Below are positions 11,056 to 20,005 of a stretch of 64,000 nt of DNA, in pieces. This DNA comes from Salinarimonadaceae bacterium. GTDB taxonomy: Bacteria > Pseudomonadota > Alphaproteobacteria > Rhizobiales > Beijerinckiaceae. The notes under the pieces were generated by a model. The model ran no database searches. It was not told where the DNA came from and was given only the letters and a program-made list of their open reading frames with translations. Location of the stretch: the NCBI GenBank assembly GCA_007693435.1, contig REDO01000185.1, positions 1 to 64,000 on the forward strand, read 5' to 3'. Position 1 is the stretch's first letter, and every line of letters starts with the position of its first letter. Made by a program: the position numbers and the translations under genes.

Positions 11056-11289
11056 ATGCCCATGGACGCCCACGACATCGAACGGATGATCAAGGACGCG
11101 ATTCCGGACGCCACGATCGAGATCCGCGATCTCGCCGGCGACGGCGATCATTACGCCGCGACCGTGACTTCGGCCTCGTTCAAGGGCAAGAGCCGCGTCC
11201 AGCAGCATCAGATGGTCTATCAGGCGCTCCAGGGCCGCATGGGCGGCGTGCTGCACGCGCTGGCGCTCACGACGATCCCCGCAGAATGA
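11056..11289 (+). CDS. bolA: BolA-family protein
   Basis: A 77-aa BolA/IbaG-like protein with the alpha-beta fold signature. GDGDHYAATVTS is followed by FKGKSRVQQHQMVYQAL and ends after HALALTT. BolA proteins pair with CGFS monothiol glutaredoxins to hold or transfer [2Fe-2S] clusters. This gene sits between purL (16 bp upstream) and grxD (46 bp downstream), which fits that partnership. The second in-frame ATG two codons in is also possible. Confidence 0.93.
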   Translation: MPMDAHDIERMIKDAIPDATIEIRDLAGDGDHYAATVTSASFKGKSRVQQHQMVYQALQGRMGGVLHALALTTIPAE

Positions 11290-11335
11290 CGCCCCTCGGT
11301 CCGGCGTCTTGACCGCCGGAGCACAGGAGAAAACC

Positions 11336-11671
11336 ATGGCGAACGCGCAAGAATTCATCGACAACGAAGTGAAGACCAACGACGTCGTGCTCTTCATGAA
11401 GGGCACGCCGCAATTCCCCATGTGCGGTTTCTCGGGTCAGGTCGTTCAGATCCTGAACCATCTCGGTATCGCCTTTAAGGGGATCAACGTCCTCGAGGAC
11501 GAAGGCGTGCGCAACGGGATCAAGGAATACTCCAACTGGCCCACGATCCCCCAGCTCTACGTCAAGGGCGAATTCGTCGGAGGCTGCGACATCACCCGCG
11601 AGATGTTCCAGGCGGGCGAGTTGCAGCAGTTCCTCTCCGAGAAGGGCGTGCCGGTGAATCAGGGCGCGTAA
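11336..11671 (+). CDS. grxD: Monothiol glutaredoxin, Grx4/GrxD type
   Basis: A 111-aa monothiol glutaredoxin with the active site MCGFSGQ (CGFS) preceded by MKGTPQFP, the WPTIPQLYV cis-Pro glutathione-binding block and GGCDI near the end. These proteins bind glutathione-ligated [2Fe-2S] clusters and act with BolA in Fe-S trafficking. The ATG at 11336 follows an AGGAG-like sequence and gives the family's usual N-terminus; the nine-residue upstream extension is not typical. bolA is directly upstream. Confidence 0.96.
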   Translation: MANAQEFIDNEVKTNDVVLFMKGTPQFPMCGFSGQVVQILNHLGIAFKGINVLEDEGVRNGIKEYSNWPTIPQLYVKGEFVGGCDITREMFQAGELQQFLSEKGVPVNQGA

Positions 11672-11690
11672 GCGCCTTCCGGCCCGCCCC

Positions 11691-12296
11691 GTGATCCGGC
11701 TCCCGCCGCATGGCAGAGGCCTTCGCGTCGGCCTGTTCGGCGGGTCCTTCGATCCGCCGCACGAGGGCCATCTGCACGTCGCGCGCATGGCGCTAACGCG
11801 CCTGAAGCTCGACAGGCTCTGGTGGCTCGTCACGCCCGGCAATCCGCTCAAGGATCACAGCCGGCTCACGCCCCTTCCCGAGAGGCTGGCGGCGGCGAGA
11901 GCCATGGCGCGCGATCCGCGCATCGTCGTGACGGATATCGAGGGGCAGGCGGGTTTCGGCTTCACCGTCGAAACGCTGCGTTTCCTGCGAGCGCGTTGCC
12001 CGGGCGTGCGCTTCGTCTGGATCATGGGCGGCGACGGGTTGGCGAACCTGCATCGCTGGCGCGGCTGGCGCGAGATCGCGGCGCTGGCGCCCTTCGCGGT
12101 GATCGATCGACCGGGCGAGACGCTGCGCGCCAAGGCGTCGCCGGCGGCGCGCGCGCTGGCGGGGCGCCGCCTTCCCGAAGAATGCGCTTCGCGCCTCGCG
12201 CTCGCCCGTCCGCCCGCCTGGGTATATCTGCACGGGCCGCGCTCCCCCCTGTCCTCGACGGAAATCCGTAGAAGCGAGGGCCGCAGGAGCGATTGA
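11691..12296 (+). CDS. nadD: Nicotinate-nucleotide adenylyltransferase
   Basis: A 201-aa NadD that adenylates nicotinate mononucleotide to deamido-NAD. It has the nucleotidyltransferase motif GLFGGSFDPPHEGHLHVA near residue 14 (GxFDPxHxGH) and the C-terminal SSTEIR. The start is GTG at 11691, 19 bp after grxD, with a purine-poor upstream region, so the exact start is slightly uncertain. It opens the nadD-rsfS-rlmH-envC-ctpA run on the plus strand. The proBA and obgE genes often found upstream in this group are not here. Confidence 0.94.
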   Translation: MIRLPPHGRGLRVGLFGGSFDPPHEGHLHVARMALTRLKLDRLWWLVTPGNPLKDHSRLTPLPERLAAARAMARDPRIVVTDIEGQAGFGFTVETLRFLRARCPGVRFVWIMGGDGLANLHRWRGWREIAALAPFAVIDRPGETLRAKASPAARALAGRRLPEECASRLALARPPAWVYLHGPRSPLSSTEIRRSEGRRSD

Positions 12297-12366
12297 AATC
12301 CGGCGCGAAGGCGCGCATCTATGGATATGGGCGACGAATCCCCGCCGCCCCCGTCAAAGAGAGGAC

Positions 12367-12786
12367 ATGGCGCTGAATTCGGTATCCCAGCATGACGCGC
12401 CCGCGTCGCCGCACCCTTCCGCATCAGGAACCGGAGTTCCCGGGAGGGCCGATCTCATGGACCTCGTCCGCGCCTCCCTGGAGGACATGAAGGCCGAGGA
12501 CGTCGTCGAAATCGATCTCGCCGGAAAAACCTCGATCGCGGACGCCATGGTCGTGGCGACCGGCCGGTCCGACCGGCATGTCGGCGCAATCGCCGACCGC
12601 TTGATCAAGGAGCTCAAGGACAACGGCTTCGGCGCCCCGCGCGTCGAGGGCATGCCCGCCTGCGACTGGGTCCTGATCGACGGCGGCGACGTGATCGCCC
12701 ACATCTTCCGCCCTGAGGTCCGCAGCTTCTACAATCTGGAGAAGATGTGGGGCGAGGACAGGCCGGCCGAGTCCGCCAAGGCCTGA
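12367..12786 (+). CDS. rsfS: Ribosomal silencing factor RsfS
   Basis: A 139-aa RsfS/Iojap-family protein that binds L14 and blocks subunit joining when nutrients fall. Conserved features are KAEDVVEIDL, SIADAMVVATGRSDRHV, GMPACDWVLIDGGDVIAHIF and the closing YNLEKMW. The first 30 residues are a weakly conserved Pro/Ser-rich extension, so a start at the internal ATG of MDLVRASLEDM (12457) is possible. It lies between nadD and rlmH, the usual order. Confidence 0.94.
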   Translation: MALNSVSQHDAPASPHPSASGTGVPGRADLMDLVRASLEDMKAEDVVEIDLAGKTSIADAMVVATGRSDRHVGAIADRLIKELKDNGFGAPRVEGMPACDWVLIDGGDVIAHIFRPEVRSFYNLEKMWGEDRPAESAKA

Positions 12787-12820
12787 GCGCGGTTCGGGCG
12801 GCCTCGATCGAAAGGCCGGC

Positions 12821-13318
12821 GTGGTGAAACTGTCGCTGATCGCCATCGGGCGGCTCAAGGCCGGCCCGGAAAGGGAGCTCGTCGAACGCTATCGCGAACG
12901 CGTCTCGGCGTCGGGCCGGGCGCTCGGCCTGACGGGCCTCGACATCGCAGAGATTCCCGAATCACGCGCCCGCCGCGAGGAGGATCGCCGCGCGGAAGAA
13001 GCGCAGGCCATTCTCGCACGCGCCGGCGACACGCCCCTCGCGCTCTTCGACGAGCGCGGCGAGCGCCCCACGAGCGCCGAATTCGCCGGAATGATCGCCC
13101 GGGAGCGCGATTCGGGCCTGCCCGGCCTCGCCTTCGTGATCGGCGGCCCCGACGGGCTCGACCAGTCCCTGCGCGCAAGGGCGAAAGCCGTGATTTCCTT
13201 CGGATCGCTCACAATGCCGCATCAGATCGTGCGCGCGCTCGTGGCCGAGCAGATTTACCGCGCGTTAACCATCATGAGCGGACATCCTTATCATCGGGCG
13301 GGCAAGATCGGAGGATGA
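12821..13318 (+). CDS. rlmH: 23S rRNA (pseudouridine-1915-N3)-methyltransferase
   Basis: A 165-aa SPOUT methyltransferase acting on pseudouridine 1915 of 23S rRNA in assembled 70S ribosomes. The SAM-binding trefoil knot is visible as FVIGGPDGLDQSLRARA followed by SFGSLTMPHQIVRALVAEQ and YRALTIMSGHPYH. Two tandem GTG codons form the start; either is possible. It overlaps envC by 4 nt (ATGA), indicating translational coupling. Confidence 0.95.
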   Translation: MVKLSLIAIGRLKAGPERELVERYRERVSASGRALGLTGLDIAEIPESRARREEDRRAEEAQAILARAGDTPLALFDERGERPTSAEFAGMIARERDSGLPGLAFVIGGPDGLDQSLRARAKAVISFGSLTMPHQIVRALVAEQIYRALTIMSGHPYHRAGKIGG

Positions 13319-14730
13319 GGGGTCGGACAATGCGCGAGCGAGCGGCCATTGGCGACGAAAAGGCGAACGCGGCGCGCGCGCGCGCCGCCGCGATGGCCCT
13401 GCCCGCCGCAATTCTGTTGACCGCCGCTCTTCTGCTCGCGCCGGCGCCCGTCGCGGCGCAGGACGGGACGCAGGAGCAGGACGGTTCCGAAATCTCCGCG
13501 GCCGAAATCTCCGAGGAGGAGCTAGCCCGCCGCGCCCGGGAGCTCGAGGAGCTCCAGCAGGCCCTCGACGACGCCGCGCAGGCGCGACTCACCCTCGACG
13601 AGGAGATCGCCCGTCTCGTGGAAGACCGCGCCGCGTTGAACGACGCGCTGATCGAGACGACGGCGCGCATTCGCGAGAACGAGGCCCGCTCCGCCGATCT
13701 GGAGAGCCGGCTCGAGACGCTTCTCGCGGCCGAAGCGGCGATCCGACGTTCGCTCGAGGCGCGGCGCGGCGTCATCGTCGAGGTTCTCGCCGCCCTCCAG
13801 CGCATGGGGCGGCGCCCTCCGCCCGCTGTTCTCGTCCAACCCGAGGACATTCTCGCGGCCGTGCGCACCTCGATGCTGCTCGGCGCCGTCGTGCCGGAAT
13901 TGCGGGAAGAGACGCAGGCGCTCGCCGACGATCTCGCCGAACTCGTGCGGCTGCGCACGGCGATCGCCGAGGACCGGACCGCGCTAGCCGAGGAACTCGC
14001 CGCGCTCGACAGCGAGCGAATCCGCGTCGCCGCGCTCATCGACGCGCGGCAGAAGAGCCTGCGCGCGGCGACCGCCGGAGCCGCCGACGAGAGCGCGCGC
14101 GTCGCCCAGCTCGCGGCCCGCGCCGGCGATCTCAAAGAATTGATCGACAGCATGGAGGAACAGATCGTCGCATCCCGCGCCGCCGCGCAGGCCGCACGGG
14201 AGGCCGGCGAGCGCCTCGCGGCCGAGACGCGACGGCAATTCGCCGCAGCCGCCACGCTCGACCCGGCGCGTCTGGCGCCGCAGATATCGTTCGCTCAGGC
14301 GCGCGGAATGCTCTCGACGCCGGTCGCAGGCCAGGTTTTGCGGGCTTTCGGAGCGCCCGACGACTTCGGCGGGGCGATGCGGGGGGTGTCCTTCGAATCG
14401 CGCGCCGGCGAAATCGTAACCGCCCCCGCCGACGGCTGGGTGGCCTATGCGGGCCCCTTCCGCTCTTTCGAGCGACTCTTGATCATCAACGTCGGCGACG
14501 ACTATTATATACTAATGGCCGGAATGGAGGCCATCAACGTCGAGGTCGGGCAATTCGTGCTGGCCGGCGAGCCGGTGGCGACGATGGGCCCTTCCTGGGT
14601 CCCGTCGCCAGCGACCGGAGTCATCGACGCAGACGGGCCGGTGCTCTATGTAGAGTTCAGGAAGGACGGGGGATCGATCGATCCTGCGCCCTGGTGGCAG
14701 GCGAGGCTAAGCCAAGAGGTTCGCGGATAA
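13315..14730 (+). CDS. envC: EnvC-like murein hydrolase activator (degenerate LytM domain)
   Basis: A 471-aa periplasmic protein. It has an N-terminal signal-like hydrophobic segment (about residues 25-45), then a long alanine/glutamate-rich coiled coil (about 55-310) and a C-terminal LytM/M23 domain (about 325-465). The zinc ligands of active M23 peptidases are replaced (MRGVSFESRAG for the HxxxD site, ILMAGMEAI and YVEFRK for the HxH and final His), as in E. coli EnvC, which activates amidases without cutting peptidoglycan. It overlaps rlmH by 4 nt, and its TAA shares one base with the ctpA ATG. Several downstream ATGs before the signal segment are alternative starts. Confidence 0.9.
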   Translation: MRGRTMRERAAIGDEKANAARARAAAMALPAAILLTAALLLAPAPVAAQDGTQEQDGSEISAAEISEEELARRARELEELQQALDDAAQARLTLDEEIARLVEDRAALNDALIETTARIRENEARSADLESRLETLLAAEAAIRRSLEARRGVIVEVLAALQRMGRRPPPAVLVQPEDILAAVRTSMLLGAVVPELREETQALADDLAELVRLRTAIAEDRTALAEELAALDSERIRVAALIDARQKSLRAATAGAADESARVAQLAARAGDLKELIDSMEEQIVASRAAAQAAREAGERLAAETRRQFAAAATLDPARLAPQISFAQARGMLSTPVAGQVLRAFGAPDDFGGAMRGVSFESRAGEIVTAPADGWVAYAGPFRSFERLLIINVGDDYYILMAGMEAINVEVGQFVLAGEPVATMGPSWVPSPATGVIDADGPVLYVEFRKDGGSIDPAPWWQARLSQEVRG

Positions 14731-16064
14731 TGCGCAAGGTTCCTTTGTTGATGATCGGCATGCTGGTGGGCGCGAGCGCCGCCACGCTGGTTTCCCAGAC
14801 CCAGCTGCTCTCGGGAACGAGCGCCGTTGCGGCCTCCGCCGAAACCTATCGGCATCTCAGCCTCTTCGGAGACATCTTCGAGAAGGTCCGCACGGGCTAT
14901 GTCGAGCAGCCCGAGGAAGCCAAGCTCGTCGAGGCCGCGATCAACGGGATGCTGACGTCTCTCGATCCGCATTCGTCCTACCTCGACCCCAAGAGTTTCC
15001 GCGACATGAACGTGCAGACGCGCGGCGAGTTCGGCGGGCTCGGCATCGAGGTGACGATGGAGGACGGTCTCGTCAAGGTGGTCACGCCGATCGACGAGAC
15101 GCCCGCCGCCAAGGCCGGCGTCCTGCCGAACGATCTCATCACGCATATCGACGGCGAGCAGGTGCAGGGCATGACCCTCAATCAGGCCGTCGATCTGATG
15201 CGCGGGCCGGTGCATTCCGAGGTGACGCTGCACATCCGCCGCGGCGGGGCCGTCGAGCCGCTGGAGGTGAAGATTGTCCGCGACGTGATTCGCGTGCGCG
15301 CCGTGCGCGCCCGGGTCGAGGACGATGTCGCCTATCTGCGCCTGACAACATTCAACGAGCAGACCTTTCCCAATCTGCGCAGCTCCATTCAGCAGATGAA
15401 GGCCGAGATCGGACCCGATCGTCTCAAAGGCTACGTCATCGACCTGCGCAACAACGCAGGCGGTCTGCTCGAACAGGCGATCAGTGTTTCGGACGCATTC
15501 CTCGAACGCGGCGAGATTGTCTCGACCCGCGGTCGGGACGCGCGCGATACCCAGCGTAGATCGGCCACGCCCGGCGATCTCGCCGACGGCAAGCCCATCG
15601 TTGTGCTGGTAAACGGCGGCTCGGCCTCCGCCTCCGAGATCGTCGCCGGGGCGCTTCAGGATCATGAGCGCGCAACGATTCTCGGCACGCGCTCATTCGG
15701 CAAGGGCTCGGTGCAGACGATCATTCCGCTCGGCGGCAACGGCGCGCTGCGCCTGACCACGGCGCGCTACTACACGCCTTCGGGCACGTCGATTCAGGCC
15801 AAGGGAATCGTGCCGGATAAGGTCGTGGAGCAGCGCATTCCCGACGATCTGCTCGGGCGCGACCAGACGCAGGGCGAGGCCGGGCTTCGCGGGCATCTCG
15901 CCGGTGAAGACGAGGAAGCCGGCGGCTCATCCGCCTATGTGCCGACTGATCCGACCGAAGACCTGCAGCTGATCGCAGCGCTCCAGCTCTTGCGCGGCCA
16001 GCTGATCGATGTCGCGAACCCGGCCGAGGCCGACACCGACGAGAGGCTGCCCGTTCCGAACTGA
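14730..16064 (+). CDS. ctpA: C-terminal processing peptidase, S41 family
   Basis: A 444-aa tail-specific protease exported to the periplasm. It has an N-terminal membrane or signal segment (KVPLLMIGMLVGASAATLV), a PDZ domain (about 85-165, GGLGIEVTMEDG) and a catalytic core with the nucleophile in GGSASASEIVAGAL and the general-base Lys in SFGKGSVQT. The start ATG overlaps the envC stop (TAATG), so the two are coupled. In many bacteria a CTP protease and EnvC-type factors act on peptidoglycan remodelling together. The C-terminal 60 residues are acidic and poorly conserved. Confidence 0.95.
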   Translation: MRKVPLLMIGMLVGASAATLVSQTQLLSGTSAVAASAETYRHLSLFGDIFEKVRTGYVEQPEEAKLVEAAINGMLTSLDPHSSYLDPKSFRDMNVQTRGEFGGLGIEVTMEDGLVKVVTPIDETPAAKAGVLPNDLITHIDGEQVQGMTLNQAVDLMRGPVHSEVTLHIRRGGAVEPLEVKIVRDVIRVRAVRARVEDDVAYLRLTTFNEQTFPNLRSSIQQMKAEIGPDRLKGYVIDLRNNAGGLLEQAISVSDAFLERGEIVSTRGRDARDTQRRSATPGDLADGKPIVVLVNGGSASASEIVAGALQDHERATILGTRSFGKGSVQTIIPLGGNGALRLTTARYYTPSGTSIQAKGIVPDKVVEQRIPDDLLGRDQTQGEAGLRGHLAGEDEEAGGSSAYVPTDPTEDLQLIAALQLLRGQLIDVANPAEADTDERLPVPN

Positions 16065-16154
16065 CCGGCGCGCGTGTCCTGATTCAACCGGTCCCTTCCC
16101 TTGTCCAGGGAGGGCCGGGGCGGGAAGCCTGCGCTGGCGACGCCCGACCGGGCC

Positions 16155-16901
16155 TCAGCCCGAGAGCTTGGCCATCAAGGCGTCTGACAACTCGAAATTG
16201 GCGTAGACGTTCTGGATGTCGTCGTGATCCTCGAACGATTCGAGCAGCTTCATCAGCTTCTCGCCGACCTCGTCATCGACGGCCACGGTGTTTTGCGGCT
16301 TCCACACGAGCGCTGATTTGCGCGCCTCGCCGAAGACCGCTTCGAGCGCCTTGGTCACTTCGTTGAGCGAACCCTGCTCGCAATAGACCTCATGGCCGTT
16401 CTCGCCCGACACGACGTCGTCGGCGCCGGCTTCGATCGCGGCTTCCAGCATCGCGTCGGCGTCGGCCTTGTCCGCGTCGTATTCGACGACGCCCACGCGG
16501 TCGAACATGAACGAAACGGCGCCCGTCTCCGCCAGACTGCCGCCGGACTTGGTGAAATAGGAGCGCACGTCGGAAGCCGTGCGGTTGCGGTTGTCGGTCA
16601 TCGCCTCGATGATGATTGCGACGCCGCCGGGGCCGTAGCCCTCGTAGCGGATTTCCTCGTAATTATCGTCGTCGCCGCCCTGCGACTTCTTGATCGCGCG
16701 CTCGATGTTGTCTTTCGGCATGTTCTCGGCGCGGGCGGCGAGAACAGCGGCGCGCAGGCGCGGGTTCATCGCGGGGTCGGGCATGCCCAACTTGGCGGCC
16801 ACGGTGATTTCCTTGGCGAGTTTGGAGAACAGCTTGGAGCGCTGCGCATCCGCGCGCCCCTTCTTGTGCATGATGTTCTTGAATTGTGAATGTCCGGCCA
16901 T
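16155..16901 (-). CDS. yebC: YebC/PmpR-family protein (TACO1-like)
   Basis: A 248-aa YebC-family protein with the typical N-terminus [20 protein letters not shown]. It also has [12 protein letters not shown] near residue 60, [22 protein letters not shown] and an acidic C-terminal third. YebC proteins were described as DNA-binding regulators; more recent work on the family and mitochondrial TACO1 points to help in translating difficult proline stretches. It is isolated on the minus strand, convergent with ctpA (90 bp) and 127 bp downstream of a methyltransferase gene. Confidence 0.95.
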   Translation of the reverse strand: MAGHSQFKNIMHKKGRADAQRSKLFSKLAKEITVAAKLGMPDPAMNPRLRAAVLAARAENMPKDNIERAIKKSQGGDDDNYEEIRYEGYGPGGVAIIIEAMTDNRNRTASDVRSYFTKSGGSLAETGAVSFMFDRVGVVEYDADKADADAMLEAAIEAGADDVVSGENGHEVYCEQGSLNEVTKALEAVFGEARKSALVWKPQNTVAVDDEVGEKLMKLLESFEDHDDIQNVYANFELSDALMAKLSG

Positions 16902-17028
16902 GGGGCTCCGCTCGCTCTGTTCCGGCGCGCCTGCCCGGGCGCCGCCCGTTTTTTTTCGAATGTTCGCAGGCTTATAGGCGCGCCCTCACGCGCTTGCCAA
17001 GCCCTGCCGGCGACGAACCGGCGCGGGC

Positions 17029-17934
17029 TCAGGGACGCGCCTTCTCGCCCGCGCCGAATTCTCGCCCGCCGAGCGCGTCGGCGAGGCGCGCCTTGGCGGA
17101 GCCGGGGCGCAGGGGCTTCTGTTGGCTCTCATGCGGCGCCCAGCCCGAGAGCCAGACGAGTTCGAAAGTCGCGCGCAGCTTCCCGTCGGGGTCGGCGAAG
17201 CGCTCGGCGTAGATCGCGGCCGCGCGCATCAACGTGGCGCGCCGCAGGGGCGTTCGCCGGCGCGCGACGAGGGCGTTCGTCAGCCCCATCGCCCGCAGGT
17301 CGCGCATCAATGCGAAGGGGTCGGCGTAGCGCACCGTCACGGGCTCGACGTCCGTCACCGGCAGCGCGAAGCCCGCGCGCTGGAGCAGGCCGCCGAGCTC
17401 GCGCACGTCCACGAAGGGCGCGACGCGCGGGCTGGCGCCGCCCTCGACCTCCGCCTCGGCCTCCATGAAGGACTGGCGCAGCTCCGTCAGGCTCGCTCCG
17501 CCCAGCAGGCAGCCGACGAAAAGCCCGTCCGGCTTCAGGGCGCGCCGGATCTGGACGAGGGCGCCGGGCAGATCGTTCACCGCTTGCAGCGAGAGCAGCG
17601 AGGTCGCGAGATCGAAGCGCTCATGCGCGAAGGGCAGGGCCTCCTCGTCGGCGACGATCGCGCCGGCCTCGCCGGGAGAAATCCCTGCCAAGGCGGCGCG
17701 GAAGACCGCCCCCGCGCGCCCGCTTGCGCGCAGGAAGATTGCGGCCTGCGGACCCGGCGTTCCAACGTCGAGCGCGATTGCGAATTCCCGCGAGACAGGC
17801 GCAAGCCGCAGCGCAAGATCGGCGATCGCGTGTTCGACGAGGAACGGCGCGAAGCCTCGGGAATGCGCGCGGCGGAACCTTTCGCGCACGAGGGCGCGGT
17901 CGAAGACATTTCGGTGGTCGGATGCGCCGGACAT
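17029..17934 (-). CDS. SAM-dependent methyltransferase, BioC/NDUFAF5-like
   Basis: A 301-aa class I methyltransferase resembling the alphaproteobacterial relatives of mitochondrial NDUFAF5. The N-terminal FDRALVRERFRRAH is characteristic. A SAM-binding fold follows (ALDVGTPGPQAAIFLR, ADEEALPFAHERFDLATSLLSLQAVNDLPGAL split over two strands, and ALKPDGLFVGCLLGG). The usual GxGxG of motif I is weak here (DVGTPGP). NDUFAF5 hydroxylates or modifies a complex I subunit, and the bacterial role is unknown. It ends with an Arg/Ala-rich tail. Same strand as the downstream yebC. Confidence 0.8.
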   Translation of the reverse strand: MSGASDHRNVFDRALVRERFRRAHSRGFAPFLVEHAIADLALRLAPVSREFAIALDVGTPGPQAAIFLRASGRAGAVFRAALAGISPGEAGAIVADEEALPFAHERFDLATSLLSLQAVNDLPGALVQIRRALKPDGLFVGCLLGGASLTELRQSFMEAEAEVEGGASPRVAPFVDVRELGGLLQRAGFALPVTDVEPVTVRYADPFALMRDLRAMGLTNALVARRRTPLRRATLMRAAAIYAERFADPDGKLRATFELVWLSGWAPHESQQKPLRPGSAKARLADALGGREFGAGEKARP

Positions 17935-17971
17935 GCTTTCGTATGGCGCGAAACGCGCCCCGCGTGAAGCC

Positions 17972-18721
17972 TCAACCCCGTCCGACGAACGGCATCTTCG
18001 TCGCCATCACCGTCATCGTGAAGACGTTCGCCTCCAGCGGCAGGCTCGCCATGTAGGCGACCGCGCGGCCCGCATGCGCGACGTCCATCAGCGGCTCCGA
18101 GCGCGTCGATCCATCCGCCTGGAGCACGCCCTCGGCCATCCGCCGCGCCAGATCCGTCTCGGCGTTGCCGATGTCGAGCTGGCCGACGGCGATGTCGTAT
18201 TTACGGCCGTCGAGGGAGAGGGTCTTGGTGATCCCGGTGACCGCGTGTTTCGTCGCCGTGTAGGCGATGGAGTTCGGGCGCGGCGCGTGGGCCGAGATCG
18301 AGCCGTTGTTGATGATGCGCCCGCCGCGCGGATCCTGCGCCTTCATGATGCGGAAAGCGTGCTGCGAGCAGAGGAACGTCCCGGTGAGATTGGCGTCGAC
18401 GACGGCCTTCCAGGTCGCGAAGGGCAGATCGTCGACCGCTACGGCGGGCGCGCCGAGGCCGGCGTTGTTGAACAGGAGGTCGAGGCGGCCGAAACGCGCC
18501 TCGTGGGCGGCGAAGAGCGCATCGACGGAATCCGGGTCGCCGACATCCGCCGAGACGACCAGCGCCGCGCCGCCAAGCGCGCCGATAGCAGTCGCCGTCT
18601 CCTCCAGCGGCTCGAGCCTGCGTCCGGCGAGCGTCACGCTCCAGCCGTCCTCGGCGAGCGCCAGCGCGGCCGCCCGGCCGATCCCGGTGCCCGCTCCCGT
18701 CACGAGCGCGATCTTCGACAT
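17972..18721 (-). CDS. Short-chain dehydrogenase/reductase
   Basis: A 249-aa classical SDR. It has cofactor motif [12 protein letters not shown] (residues 8-19), NNAG near residue 90, catalytic Ser in NGSISAHAP, and the YTATK active-site Tyr and Lys near residue 155. An Arg pair after the second strand (AGRRLEP) suggests NADPH preference. The start MSKIALVTG is preferred; an ATG five codons upstream (18736) is possible. The substrate is unknown. It lies downstream of the M48 protease gene and upstream of the methyltransferase on the same strand. Confidence 0.9.
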   Translation of the reverse strand: MSKIALVTGAGTGIGRAAALALAEDGWSVTLAGRRLEPLEETATAIGALGGAALVVSADVGDPDSVDALFAAHEARFGRLDLLFNNAGLGAPAVAVDDLPFATWKAVVDANLTGTFLCSQHAFRIMKAQDPRGGRIINNGSISAHAPRPNSIAYTATKHAVTGITKTLSLDGRKYDIAVGQLDIGNAETDLARRMAEGVLQADGSTRSEPLMDVAHAGRAVAYMASLPLEANVFTMTVMATKMPFVGRG

Positions 18722-18766
18722 GGCCTTCTCCCTCATGCTTGCGCGTTGTTATTGTCGTTTCCGGCT

Positions 18767-19957
18767 TCAGCCGTTCCTCGGGCCGCCCCAGGGACCGCCG
18801 CCCCCAGCTCCTCCCCATGGTCCGCCCAATGGACCACCCAACGGACCGAGCGGGCCCAGCGGGCCGGGCCGGGAATCGCCCGTTCCCTGATCCCCTCCAT
18901 GCGCGGCCGCCTCGGCCGCCGCCGCCTCGCGGGCGGCTATCTCGGCCGGCGTCTCGCGCAGGACGAGCGCCTCCGGCGGCGGGCGACGACCGCCCGCATG
19001 GCGCTCGAGCGCCGCGACGCGCGAATCGATGGTGGGATGCGTGGCGAGGAGCGCCGTGAATCCCTTGCGCGGGTTTTCGACGCACATCTCGATGATCGCT
19101 CCCGGCGCGCCTTCAAGCTCCGCGCGCGTCTCGATCTTCAGGAGTGCGGAGATCATCGCGTCGGGGTTCTTGGTCAGCTCGACGGCGCCGGCGTCGGCGA
19201 GGAATTCGCGCGAGCGCGACAGGGCGAAGCGGATCACGATCGAGAGCAGCCACGCGACGACGATGATCGCGACCGCGATCAGCACGATCACGATCGCTGC
19301 GCCGCCCGCGCGTCCCCCGCCTCCCCCGCGTCTGCCGCCCGTCAAGGCCCTGAAGCGCATGCCGCGGAACATGATCTCGCCGAAGAAGGAGATCACGCCG
19401 GCGATGATCCCGGCGACCACCATCATCCGCACGTCTTCGTTCCGGATATGGGTCAGCTCATGCGCGATCACCGCCTCGATCTCCGCGTCCTCGAGGCGCT
19501 CGACGAGGCCGCGCGTCAGGGTGACGGCGTATTGCTTGTCGTTCAGCCCGCTGGCGAAGGCGTTGAGGGCGTCGGTCTCCATGATCTTGAGCTTGGGCGT
19601 CGTCATGCCGCGCGAGATGCACAGGTTCTCGAGCATCCGGTAGAGGCGGGGATCGTCGGAGCGGGAGATCGGCCGCGACCCGGTCATGACGTCGATCATC
19701 TTCTGGTGGCCGAAATAGGCGATCGTGATCCAGATCAGGACGACGACCGTCGCGACCGGCGCGACGAAGATCATGTCCGCCGCCGCGCCGCGCAGGTTCT
19801 CCTCGACGCCGTCATAGGCGCCTTCGCCCAACGCCCGGCCGAGGAGCGCGCCGGCATAGGCGAGCGCGTAGACGAGGAAGAACAGCCCTGCGATCAGCAG
19901 GGCCGAGCGGCGCCGGTTCGACTGGATATGCGAGTAGAGACCGAAGGCGGGCAACAC
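18767..19957 (-). CDS. HtpX-like M48 membrane metalloprotease
   Basis: A 396-aa membrane zinc protease. It starts GTG (MLPAFGLYSHIQSNRRR) with AGGAG 7 nt upstream. Two hydrophobic segments precede the catalytic HELTH (about residue 165), with the third ligand in SREFLADAGAVEL. Two more membrane segments lie between, separated by a Gly/Arg-rich loop. The last 60 residues are a Gly/Pro/Leu/Trp low-complexity tail with repeated GPLG units, not part of the family core. lemA is 48 bp upstream on the same strand, a recurrent pair for envelope quality control. Confidence 0.9.
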   Translation of the reverse strand: MLPAFGLYSHIQSNRRRSALLIAGLFFLVYALAYAGALLGRALGEGAYDGVEENLRGAAADMIFVAPVATVVVLIWITIAYFGHQKMIDVMTGSRPISRSDDPRLYRMLENLCISRGMTTPKLKIMETDALNAFASGLNDKQYAVTLTRGLVERLEDAEIEAVIAHELTHIRNEDVRMMVVAGIIAGVISFFGEIMFRGMRFRALTGGRRGGGGGRAGGAAIVIVLIAVAIIVVAWLLSIVIRFALSRSREFLADAGAVELTKNPDAMISALLKIETRAELEGAPGAIIEMCVENPRKGFTALLATHPTIDSRVAALERHAGGRRPPPEALVLRETPAEIAAREAAAAEAAAHGGDQGTGDSRPGPLGPLGPLGGPLGGPWGGAGGGGPWGGPRNG

Positions 19958-20005
19958 GGAGGCGCTCCTTCCCGCGCGGCGTGCGTCGCGCTCAGAACTT
20001 CACGC

